Positions 16,439-24,382 of a stretch of 47,904 bases of DNA are shown here, piece by piece (position 1 is the stretch's first letter; every line of letters begins with the position of its first letter). The notes under the pieces are model-generated. The model had not been told where the DNA came from and ran no database searches. It was given only the letters and a program-made list of their open reading frames with translations. Source of the stretch: Actinomycetes bacterium (GTDB lineage: Bacteria > Actinomycetota > Actinomycetes > Actinomycetales > Dermatophilaceae). The translations under genes were made by a program, and so were the position numbers. The stretch covers positions 1 to 47,904 of the forward strand of contig JAEZWF010000006.1 in assembly GCA_023420415.1 (NCBI GenBank), given 5' to 3'.

Positions 16439-16450
16439 TATAGTTGGTTC
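16439..16450 (+). promoter_or_regulatory. Predicted leaderless promoter of the AlbA_2 ATPase gene
   Basis: TATAGT (16439-16444) ends seven bases before the A of ATG 16451, so transcription would start at the start codon itself, as in actinobacterial leaderless mRNAs. No ribosome-binding site precedes the ATG. The stretch 16415-16450 is AT-rich unlike its surroundings; a -35 element is not clear. Confidence 0.5.
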
Positions 16451-17878
16451 ATGACCTCAAATGCGGTGGATGCGGCCCTCGCAAGTCCAGTCGAGGACCG
16501 GGGGGCAATGCTCTCGGCTCTCCCTGAGAACCAGTGGTTTGACCGGAAGTCTGCACGGGTGAGGCCACGAGAATTGGCCGTTCCTCTCATCGCATTTGCC
16601 AATGCTGAAGGCGGAACCGTGGTCGTCGGCATACATGGCGGCCGCATCGAGGACGTTGCGCCTGCTGGCCGGCGGCTCAATGAATGGCGGCAGGCATCCA
16701 TCGACTTCACTACGCCACCCGTGCGTGCGCGCTACGAGGAGGTTGACGTCATCGCATCGGACGGACGACCTGGGCGGGTTCTGGTCATACAGGTGGAGCC
16801 TGGCGAGACCGTCCATGAGCACGTCAACGGCGACTGCTACCTCCGGGTCGGTGACGAGTCCAGAAAACTCTCATATCTGCAACGACAAGAGCTCCACTAT
16901 GACCGCGGTAGCCGACCGTACGACGGGGAGATCCTCGCTGCGGCCGACATCTCTGAGCTCGATCCGGGTGAGTTGGACGACTACGACCGAGCCGTGGGCT
17001 CGGCATTTGGTCCGCACCACCTGTTGCGGGCCCGAGGCCTCATCGACGACTCTGGCCGCCTCACCGTCGCGGCCCTCCTACTCTTCGGGACATCTCCGCA
17101 ACAGCGGCTGCCGCACGCACACGTGCGCGTTCTACGTTACGGAGAAACGAAGCGGGGGACCGGCTCATCATCCACTGTCGATGCCGATCGCGATGTGCGA
17201 GTTGAAGGCTCCTTGTCCACGATCATTGCCAGGTCGGCCGAGCTGGTCGAACTGTGGATCCCCCGTCGCCGCGCGCTGGGGCCGTCGGGACGGTTCGAGG
17301 CCGTACCCATCGTTCCTCGGGACGCGTGGCTTGAGGGGCTGGTCAACGCTGTCGTGCACCGCTCGTACAGCATGGCCGGGGACCATGCACGAATCGAGAT
17401 TTTCCCGGACAGGATCGAAATCGAAAGCCCCGGGCGCTTCCCTGGGCTGGTTCGACCTGACCGTCCGTTGGAGATTCGGCGGTACGCGCGCAACCCTCGC
17501 ATCGCACGTGTTCTGGCGGACCTGAACTATGCCCGAGAACTGGGCGAGGGCATTCGTCGCATGTTCGACGAGATGAGGGAGCGCGGCCTGACCGACCCTA
17601 TGTATGAGCAGACGGGCAGCACAGTCCGATTGACCCTGACCGGGGTAGCTCGTATCCCAGTCGAGGTCATCGAGCGGCTTCCCAAATCGGCGATGAGCGT
17701 GATGGCCATACTCCGGCAGGCGGGGCATGCTGTCGGAACCGGCGATGTCGTCGACGCGACTGGACTCAGCCGACCCACGGTGACCAAGGCGTTGCAAGCG
17801 TTGCGCCATGAAGGGCTCGTGCGCTGGGACGGGCGTTCGCCCCGTGATCCCCGGGCCACTTGGGAGGTCCAACCCTGA
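16451..17878 (+). CDS. AlbA_2/Schlafen-domain putative DNA-binding protein with ATPase-like and winged-helix domains
   Basis: A 475-residue protein. Residues 20-145 are an AlbA_2 (Schlafen AAA_4-like) domain: ENQWFDRKSARVRPRELAVPLIAFANAEGGTVVVGI and then VNGDCYLRVGDESRKLS. Residues 270-370 match the GHKL-type ATPase part usual in this family: WLEGLVNAVVHRSYS and IEIFPDRIEIESPGRFPG. The end is a winged helix (TGDVVDATGLSRPTVTKALQALRHEGLVRW). Such proteins are often annotated RecG-like or putative transcriptional regulators, and some relatives sit in defence or toxin-antitoxin loci; this role is not established here. Codon choice is clearly more AT-tolerant than neighbouring genes, with ATA, AAA, TTT and CTA codons, suggesting horizontal acquisition. 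It stands alone, convergent with galE. Confidence 0.85.
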   Translation: MTSNAVDAALASPVEDRGAMLSALPENQWFDRKSARVRPRELAVPLIAFANAEGGTVVVGIHGGRIEDVAPAGRRLNEWRQASIDFTTPPVRARYEEVDVIASDGRPGRVLVIQVEPGETVHEHVNGDCYLRVGDESRKLSYLQRQELHYDRGSRPYDGEILAAADISELDPGELDDYDRAVGSAFGPHHLLRARGLIDDSGRLTVAALLLFGTSPQQRLPHAHVRVLRYGETKRGTGSSSTVDADRDVRVEGSLSTIIARSAELVELWIPRRRALGPSGRFEAVPIVPRDAWLEGLVNAVVHRSYSMAGDHARIEIFPDRIEIESPGRFPGLVRPDRPLEIRRYARNPRIARVLADLNYARELGEGIRRMFDEMRERGLTDPMYEQTGSTVRLTLTGVARIPVEVIERLPKSAMSVMAILRQAGHAVGTGDVVDATGLSRPTVTKALQALRHEGLVRWDGRSPRDPRATWEVQP

Positions 17879-17944
17879 TCTTGATCCGCTCGGGCGAGGT
17901 TTGCTCGAACCGTCAATCCGCGCTGTAGCGTCAGTGAAAGCGGC

Positions 17945-18961
17945 TCAGTCGGGGTAGCCCAGCGGGTTCTGGCTCTGCCAGCGCCACTGGTCGGCGCACA
18001 TGTCGTCGATGTCGCGCGTCGCCTTCCAGCCCAGCTCGCGCTCGGCCCGCGACGGGTCGGCGAACGACGCCGCGATGTCACCGGCCCGGCGGCCGACCAC
18101 GGTGTGGGGCAGCTCGCGCCCCGCGGCCCGCTCGAACGCGTGCAGCACCTCCAGCACCGAGGTGCCGTGGCCGGTGCCGAGGTTCCACGTCGACACCCGG
18201 TCGTCGACCGCGCCGAGCCGGGTCAGGGCGGCGAGGTGCCCGGCCGCGAGGTCCTCGACGTGGATGTAGTCGCGCAGGGCGGTGCCGTCGGGCGTCGGGT
18301 AGTCGTCGCCGAACACCTTGAGCTCGGGCAGCTTGCCGACCGCGACCTGGGCGATGAAGGGCATGAGGTTGTTGGGTATGCCGTTCGGGTCCTCACCGAT
18401 CGTGCCGGACGCGTGGGCCCCGACCGGGTTGAAGTAGCGCAGCAACGCGATCCGCCAGCGCTCGTCGGTGCGGGCGACGTCGCGCAGGATCTGCTCCTGC
18501 ATGACCTTGGTCCAGCCGTAGGGGTTGGTCGCCGACGTCGGCAGGTCTTCGGTGAACGGCGGCTGCGCACTCTCGCCGTAGACCGTCGCCGACGACGAGA
18601 ACACCAACGTGAAGCACCCGTGCCGCTGCATTGCCCGCACCAGCGCAAAGGTCGAGTCGAGGTTGTTCTGGTAGTACTCCAGCGGCACCTCGGTGCTCTC
18701 ACCGACCGCCTTGAGCCCGGCGAAGTGGATCACCGCGTCGAACTGCCGCTGCGCGAACAACGCCTCGGTCTTGTCGCGGTCGGTGAGGTCGAAGGCGTGC
18801 ACCTCCAGGTGCCCGCCGATGAGTGTCTCGAGGCGCGGCACGACGGTCGGCTTGGCGTTGCTGAAGTTGTCCACGACGACGACCTCGTGCCCCGCTGCTG
18901 CCAGCTGCACGACGGTGTGGGACCCGATGTACCCGGCGCCGCCGGTGACGAGGACTCGCAT
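17945..18961 (-). CDS. galE: UDP-glucose 4-epimerase
   Basis: A 338-residue short-chain dehydrogenase of the extended type. The NAD-binding motif is MRVLVTGGAGYIGSH, the catalytic Ser region is VFSSSATVYGES, and Tyr/Lys of the active site are in NPYGWTKVMQEQ. ALRDYIHVEDLAAGHLAAL and WNLGTGHGTSVLEVL are GalE-specific regions. It interconverts UDP-glucose and UDP-galactose for the Leloir pathway and cell-envelope sugars. No other gal gene is nearby. A 37-bp palindrome lies just upstream, between it and the cyclophilin gene. Confidence 0.96.
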   Translation of the reverse strand: MRVLVTGGAGYIGSHTVVQLAAAGHEVVVVDNFSNAKPTVVPRLETLIGGHLEVHAFDLTDRDKTEALFAQRQFDAVIHFAGLKAVGESTEVPLEYYQNNLDSTFALVRAMQRHGCFTLVFSSSATVYGESAQPPFTEDLPTSATNPYGWTKVMQEQILRDVARTDERWRIALLRYFNPVGAHASGTIGEDPNGIPNNLMPFIAQVAVGKLPELKVFGDDYPTPDGTALRDYIHVEDLAAGHLAALTRLGAVDDRVSTWNLGTGHGTSVLEVLHAFERAAGRELPHTVVGRRAGDIAASFADPSRAERELGWKATRDIDDMCADQWRWQSQNPLGYPD

Positions 18962-18970
18962 GACGCACGA

Positions 18971-19007
18971 GTATGCCGCGTGGTCGCCGGGCGACCACGC
19001 GGCATAC
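18971..19007 (-). terminator. 37-bp perfect palindrome made of two inverted repeat copies (probable terminator)
   Basis: Two copies of GTATGCCGCGTGGTCGCC face each other around a single central base (18989), giving an 18-bp perfect stem. It lies in the 72-base gap between the cyclophilin stop (19034) and the galE start (18961), where a terminator for cyclophilin would be expected; no T-run follows on either strand, so it may act as a stem-only terminator or RNA stabiliser. Paired uptake sequences act as terminators in Haemophilus and Neisseria, a parallel rather than proof. Confidence 0.75.
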
Positions 19008-19033
19008 CACCTCGTGGCGGTCGGGGACGGTCC

Positions 19034-19795
19034 TCAGGCGCCGCGCTTGGCGCGCAGGATGTGCACCGGCTGCGCGGGCGCACCGTCCTCAGGGGTGCCC
19101 TCGGTGCCCGGGTCGATGCCGCCGGCGGCGATCTCGTCAAGCACCCGCATGCCCTCCTCGGTGACGTGACCGAAGACGGTGTAGTCGGGGCGCAGCCGCG
19201 AGTCCTCGTAGACGAGGAAGAACTGGCTGCCGTTGGTGTCCGGGCCGCCGTTGGCCATCGCGAGCGTGCCGCGCGGATAGTTCTTGCGGCTGCCGTCGGG
19301 GAAGCCCGGCCAGTTCTGCAGTGCCTTGGCCGAGTCGAGCTCGTCCTTGAACCAGTAGCCCGGGTCGCCCCAGCCGGTGCCCAGCGGGTCGCCGCACTGC
19401 AGCACCGACAGCGCGTACGGCGGCGTCTGGTAGGCCGTGAGCCGGTGGCACATCGTGTCGTCGAAGTACTTGCGCTGGGTGAGGTAGGCAAAGCTCTGCA
19501 CGGTGCACGGCGCGAGCGACCGGTCGAGCACCATCGGGATGTCACCGCGGTTGGTCTTGAGCGTGATCCGGACCATGCCCTTGGACGGGGTCCTGCGCGG
19601 GTCCTGCGGCAGGCCGGCCCACGTGGAGTAGGTCTGGTCCTCCAGCGGGGTGTAGGCGCAGGGGCCCTTGGTGGGGCCGCTCGCCGGGGTGTCCGCCGCG
19701 ACCGTGGAGGCCGAGGCGGCGGACGGCGTCAGGGTCAGGGCGCCCGCGGTGGCGAGGGCCAGGACCGTGCTGGACACGAGCTTCATTGATCGCAT
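19034..19795 (-). CDS. Secreted cyclophilin-type peptidyl-prolyl isomerase
   Basis: A protein of about 253 residues with a signal peptide (MKLVSSTVLALATAGALTLTPSAASA) and a cyclophilin domain. Recognisable elements are GDIPMVLDRSLAPCTVQSFAYLTQRKYFDDTMCHRL, GTLAMANGGPDTNGSQFFLVYEDSRLRPDYTVFGHV and GMRVLDEIAAGGID. It would catalyse prolyl cis-trans isomerisation of exported proteins outside the membrane. Cys residues near 30, 90 and 110 could form disulfides. Starts are ambiguous among GTG 19804, ATG 19795 and ATG 19786; TATCGT (19808-19803) lies close to a leaderless distance from 19795. A single-gene unit followed by the palindrome. Confidence 0.9.
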   Translation of the reverse strand: MRSMKLVSSTVLALATAGALTLTPSAASASTVAADTPASGPTKGPCAYTPLEDQTYSTWAGLPQDPRRTPSKGMVRITLKTNRGDIPMVLDRSLAPCTVQSFAYLTQRKYFDDTMCHRLTAYQTPPYALSVLQCGDPLGTGWGDPGYWFKDELDSAKALQNWPGFPDGSRKNYPRGTLAMANGGPDTNGSQFFLVYEDSRLRPDYTVFGHVTEEGMRVLDEIAAGGIDPGTEGTPEDGAPAQPVHILRAKRGA

Positions 19796-19838
19796 GTCCC
19801 GCACGATAGGGACGAAACGGGCGCCGCGCCTGACGAGA

Positions 19839-20243
19839 TCAGCGTAGGTTTCGGGACCGCCCGCGGAACTCCGCGATGACGGCGCCGTCGGACTCGCGGG
19901 TCACCGTCACGTCGGTGAGACCACTGCGACCGTATGTCGCGCGCGTACGCCCCTTCGCCACGAGGACGTCGCCGAGCCGCGCCGCCGCGATGAACGTGAC
20001 GTCCGCACCCGCCGCGACGGTCGGGCGCCCGCCGGAGTTGCACACGAGGGCGAACGTCGAGTCGGCCAGGGTGAAGATGTAGCCGCCGTGGGCGATGTCG
20101 TGCCCGTTGACCATGTCCTCGGTGACGGTCATCGCGACCACGGCGTGGTCGAGCTCGATGACGCGGGCGTCCATGCCGAGCGCCCGGCTGGCCCGGTCGT
20201 CGGCCCACATCCGCTGCACGGTGGTGAGATCGGGGTCGGTCAT
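19839..20243 (-). CDS. paaI: PaaI-family hotdog-fold thioesterase
   Basis: A 134-residue hotdog-fold protein. The active-site signature of PaaI is present: MVNGHDIAHGGYIFTLADSTFALVCNS, with the Asn-Gly-His, the helix-start GG and the catalytic Asp of LADSTFA. GADVTFIAAARLGDVLVAKGRT and SGLTDVTVTRESDGAVIAEFRGRSR complete the sheet. PaaI hydrolyses ring-hydroxylated phenylacetyl-CoA, rescuing CoA when phenylacetate breakdown stalls. Its usual paa neighbours are absent from the window, so the assignment of substrate is by homology only. Confidence 0.85.
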   Translation of the reverse strand: MTDPDLTTVQRMWADDRASRALGMDARVIELDHAVVAMTVTEDMVNGHDIAHGGYIFTLADSTFALVCNSGGRPTVAAGADVTFIAAARLGDVLVAKGRTRATYGRSGLTDVTVTRESDGAVIAEFRGRSRNLR

Positions 20244-20323
20244 GGGCTCATCCTCGCTCAGGCGAGGCGGTCGCGTCGCTCGCCTCCCGGCATACCGGCT
20301 CGTCGTCTGGCACGATCGGTGCC

Positions 20324-20707
20324 ATGAACTTCCTGATCAAGGTCGCGGTCAACGCGGTGGCCCTGTGGGTCGCGGCGTGGATCGTGCCCGGCATCTCCTT
20401 CGGCGACGGCAAGTTCGGCTCGAAGTTCGCGACGGTCGTGCTCGTCGCCCTGCTCTTCGGCCTCATCAACGCGGTCGTCAAGCCGATCGCCAAGCTCCTG
20501 AGCTTCCCGCTGATCGTGCTGACGCTGGGGCTGTTCACCTTCGTGGTCAACGCGTTCATGCTCCAGATCACCGAGTGGCTGTCCGGGCCGCTGGGGCTGT
20601 CCTTCGTGATCGACCACTTCTGGTGGGACGCCATCATCGGCGCGCTCATCATCACCATCGTGTCGATGGTCCTCGGCTGGGTCCTGCCCGACGCCGACGA
20701 CGACTGA
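20324..20707 (+). CDS. Small four-helix membrane protein of the phage-holin-4 / YvlD family
   Basis: A 127-residue protein with four membrane helices: FLIKVAVNAVALWVAAWIVPG, a second with FATVVLVALLFGLINAVVKP, a third with LPLIVLTLGLFTFVVNAFML-like composition, and a last one (AIIGALIITIVSMVLGWVLP), ending in an acidic tail DADDD. The VVKPIAKLLSFPL and GLFTFVVNAFML stretches are the family signature. Despite the holin name these are ordinary chromosomal membrane proteins in actinobacteria and nothing phage-like lies near. Function unknown. Confidence 0.85.
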   Translation: MNFLIKVAVNAVALWVAAWIVPGISFGDGKFGSKFATVVLVALLFGLINAVVKPIAKLLSFPLIVLTLGLFTFVVNAFMLQITEWLSGPLGLSFVIDHFWWDAIIGALIITIVSMVLGWVLPDADDD

Positions 20708-20720
20708 GCGACGCTTCGGC

Positions 20721-21836
20721 TCAGGCCGACTCGGTATGCCGCGTGGCCGGCTGCGTCGTGAGCCACCGCTGGACGGCGAGCGCCGCCTGCCGTCCGGCGC
20801 GGCTCGCACCGATGGTGCTCGCCGACGGGCCGTAGCCGACGAGCTGCACCCGCCGGTCGCGGGCCGCGGTGGTGGCGCCCTGGACGTTGCCGCGCACCGG
20901 CAGCAGCTCGATGCCGCCGAGCGGTGAGGTGAGGTCCAGCGGGGCCAGGTGGGAGACGGCCGGGCGGAACCCGGTGGCCCACAGGATCACGTCGACCGGT
21001 TCGAAGCGGCCATCGGCCCAGCGCACCCCGTGCGGCTCGATGCGCTCGAACATCGGGTGCCGCTCGTAGGCGCCGAGCTCGGCGGCGCGTTGCTCCTGGG
21101 GCCGCAGCATCAGCCCGGTCACGCTGACGACGCTGGCCGGCGGCAGCCCGGCGCGCACGCGTTCCTCGACGAGGGTGACGGCGGCGAGCCCGGCGCCGGG
21201 GTCGAAGTCCCCGGTGCGCCAGACGGGCGGGCGGCGCGTGACCCAGAGCGTGTCGGTGACGGGGGCGAGCTCGCCGAGGAACTGCACGGCCGAGGCACCG
21301 CCACCGACGACGAGGACCCGCTTGCCCGCGAAGTGCTGCGGCCCGGGGATGTCGACGGTGTGGAGCTGCTCGCCAACGAAGGTCTCCACCCCCGGGTAGT
21401 GCGGCACGAACGGGCGGGTCCAGGTGCCGGTCGCGTTGACGAGGGTGCGGGTGTGCCAGGTGCGGTCTCCGGCGTGGACGACGAGCAGGTCGCTGCCGGG
21501 CGCGGGGTCCGGCTCGACGCGGTCGACCCGCACCGGCCGGACCACCGGCAGGTCGTGGCGCCGCTCGTAGTCGGCGAAGTAGGCCGGGACCACCTCGTTG
21601 GCGCGGTCGGTCGACGCGTCGGTCGCAGGTGCGGTCGAGTCGGGCAGGTCGGCGACGCCGTGGACGTCGTGCATCGACAAGCTGTCCCACCGGTGCTGCC
21701 ACGCGCCGCCGGGTGCCTCGTCGGCGTCGAGGACGACGTGGTCGATGCCGCGGCGGCTCAGGTGGTAGGACGCGGCCAGCCCCGTCTGCCCGGCCCCGAT
21801 GACGATCGACTCGAAGATCCTGTCGTCGTGCTGCAC
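20721..21836 (-). CDS. FAD-dependent NAD(P)-binding monooxygenase
   Basis: About 371 residues from GTG 21836. Two dinucleotide-binding motifs are clear: IVIGAGQTGLAASYHLSRRG (FAD) and VLVVGGGASAVQFLGEL (NADPH), and the end has ILWATGFRP, the conserved ATGxxP-type motif of flavin monooxygenases and related oxidoreductases. VDLDADEAPGGAWQHRWDSLSMHD-like context marks the FAD site. Relatives hydroxylate or S-oxidise small organic substrates, here unknown. The frame stays open to 21941, but that part lies in the inverted-repeat region; TTG 21854 is another possible start. The tail TTQPATRHTESA contains the repeat-encoded ATRHT peptide (20734-20750). Confidence 0.88.
   Translation of the reverse strand: MQHDDRIFESIVIGAGQTGLAASYHLSRRGIDHVVLDADEAPGGAWQHRWDSLSMHDVHGVADLPDSTAPATDASTDRANEVVPAYFADYERRHDLPVVRPVRVDRVEPDPAPGSDLLVVHAGDRTWHTRTLVNATGTWTRPFVPHYPGVETFVGEQLHTVDIPGPQHFAGKRVLVVGGGASAVQFLGELAPVTDTLWVTRRPPVWRTGDFDPGAGLAAVTLVEERVRAGLPPASVVSVTGLMLRPQEQRAAELGAYERHPMFERIEPHGVRWADGRFEPVDVILWATGFRPAVSHLAPLDLTSPLGGIELLPVRGNVQGATTAARDRRVQLVGYGPSASTIGASRAGRQAALAVQRWLTTQPATRHTESA
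20734..20750 (+). repeat. Extended GTATGCCG repeat in the monooxygenase C-terminal tail
   Basis: GTATGCCGCGTGGCCGG shares the first 13 bases of the 18-bp element. On the gene strand it encodes the ATRHT peptide four residues before the stop, the third protein in the window with such a tail or linker. Confidence 0.7.
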
Positions 21837-21875
21837 GAGGTGGTCAACGCGCAAGCACTCCGAGGTATGCCGCGC

Positions 21876-21926
21876 GCTTGCGTCTGCGAACTTGCCCACC
21901 AGCGGGGCAAACTCGCAGACGCAAGC
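21876..21926. repeat. Inverted repeat in the divergent spacer before pat
   Basis: GCTTGCGTCTGCGA (21876-21889) returns as its reverse complement ending at 21926, with two mismatches and then a further six pairs (TTGCCC with GGGCAA) around a short loop. It begins beside a GTATGCCG octamer (21865). The spacer separates divergent genes, so a terminator is not expected; an operator or a second terminator-like element are both possible. Confidence 0.55.
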
Positions 21927-21955
21927 AAGGACGGGGAGCAATTACAGTGACCGGC

Positions 21956-23068
21956 ATGAGCGACAGCGCCTCCACCGTGCCCGGCGTCCGCCTGCGCGCG
22001 GCCCTCGACCAGGTCCCCGCCTACGTGCCCGGGAAGCCCGCGTCGGCACCCGAGGGCGTCACGGCATACAAGATCTCCTCCAACGAGAACCCGTACTCGC
22101 CGCTGCCGTCGGTGGTCGACGTCATCCACGAGGCCGCCGGCAACGTCAACCGCTACCCGGACATGGCGGTCACGGGTCTCACCCAGGCGCTCGCCGACAA
22201 GCTCGGGGTGCCGGCCGAGCACATCGCCACGGGCACTGGCTCGGTCGGTGTCCTCGGCCAGGTCATCCAGGCGCTGTGCGACCCCGGCGACGAGGTCGTC
22301 TACGCGTGGCGCTCGTTCGAGGCCTACCCGATCGTCACCGCGCTCGCCGGTGCCAACAGCGTCCAGGTCGGGCTCGACGACCACGCCCGCCACCGCCTCG
22401 ACGCCATGCGCGCGGCCATCACCGACCGCACCAAGGTCGTCATCGTCTGCACGCCCAACAACCCGACCGGGCCGATGGTGACCCACACCGAGCTCGAGCG
22501 GTTCCTCGACGACGTGCCCGACCACGTGCTCGTCGTGATCGACGAGGCCTACGTCGAGTTCGTCACCGGCGAGGACGCCCCGCGCAGCATCGACCTCTAC
22601 CGCGAGCGCCCCAACGTCATGGTGCTGCGCACCTTCAGCAAGGCCTACGGCCTCGCCGGACTGCGAGTGGGGTATGCCGTGGCGCACGAGCCCGTGGCGC
22701 AGGCCCTGCGCAAGACGGCCGTGCCGTTCGGGGTCAACTCGATCGCCCAGGCAGCGGCGGTGGCATCGCTCGAGGCGTACGACGAGCTCAAGGAACGCGT
22801 GGACTCCCTTGTGGCAGAACGCACCCGGGTGGTCGAGGCGTTGCGCGGGCAGGGCTGGTTCATCCCTGAGACGGAGGCCAACTTCGTGTGGTTCGGGCTG
22901 GGGGAGCGGTCGGCGGCGTTTGCCGAGGCCGCGCAGGAGGCCGGGCTCACGGTGCGGCGCTACGGCGACGACGGCGTGCGCGCGACCATCGGCGAGACCG
23001 AGGCGGGTGACGTGCTCATCAAGGTCGCGGGGGACTTCCTCTCGGCCAACCCGGTCGACCCGTCCTAG
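21956..23068 (+). CDS. pat: Aromatic amino-acid aminotransferase (Pat/HisC2-like)
   Basis: A 370-residue fold-type I PLP enzyme. The PLP lysine is about residue 229 in RTFSKAYGLAGLRVGYA; the cofactor region also shows SSNENPYSPLPSV, TPNNPTGPMV and IDEAYVEF. RLRAALDQVPAYVPGKPA at the start and VVYAWRSFEAYPI resemble the mycobacterial Pat/HisC2 proteins more than biosynthetic HisC, so transamination of aromatic amino acids (and possibly histidinol phosphate) is likely. No his or aro genes are adjacent. Start ATG 21956 lies nine bases after an in-frame GTG 21947. The gene ends 28 bases before the aldo/keto reductase. Confidence 0.86.
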   Translation: MSDSASTVPGVRLRAALDQVPAYVPGKPASAPEGVTAYKISSNENPYSPLPSVVDVIHEAAGNVNRYPDMAVTGLTQALADKLGVPAEHIATGTGSVGVLGQVIQALCDPGDEVVYAWRSFEAYPIVTALAGANSVQVGLDDHARHRLDAMRAAITDRTKVVIVCTPNNPTGPMVTHTELERFLDDVPDHVLVVIDEAYVEFVTGEDAPRSIDLYRERPNVMVLRTFSKAYGLAGLRVGYAVAHEPVAQALRKTAVPFGVNSIAQAAAVASLEAYDELKERVDSLVAERTRVVEALRGQGWFIPETEANFVWFGLGERSAAFAEAAQEAGLTVRRYGDDGVRATIGETEAGDVLIKVAGDFLSANPVDPS

Positions 23069-23096
23069 CCGCGGCTCCGCGCGGCATACTGCCGTC

Positions 23097-24146
<1,050 letters not shown>

Positions 24147-24165
24147 CCCCCGGCGCCCCCCCGCA

Positions 24166-24230
24166 AAACGGGGGTTGCGTGCATGAAACGGGGGTCACAA
24201 CACCCCGTTTCATGTCAGCAACCCCCGTTT
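24166..24230 (+). terminator. Long bipartite hairpin after the aldo/keto reductase
   Basis: AAACGGGGGTTGC (24166-24178) pairs with GCAACCCCCGTTT (24218-24230), and inside this ATGAAACGGGG (24183-24193) pairs with CCCCGTTTCAT (24203-24213), with four-base internal loops between the two stems and a nine-base apical loop. That makes a 13-bp outer and 11-bp inner stem. Position after a gene and before the next operon suits a terminator; the sequence is also a repeat of AAACGGGG within one strand, so a protein-binding site is possible. No T-run follows. Confidence 0.7.
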
Positions 24231-24382
24231 CGCCACCCCGCGCAGTCCGGATTCTGAGATTTTCCGGGTGCCGGATATCTTGGGCCGTGCAAGCCCCAGC
24301 TGTGAGCGCCGCCACAAGCGGCGACTCCACGACCGCCGGCCCTGCGGCGGAGACCCCGCCCTCGGGTGAAGAAGGAGTGCCT

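Noticed and set aside
20324..20707. Holin-family membrane protein as a prophage marker
   Set aside because: No lysin, terminase, integrase or structural gene is near, and this family is common on actinobacterial chromosomes.
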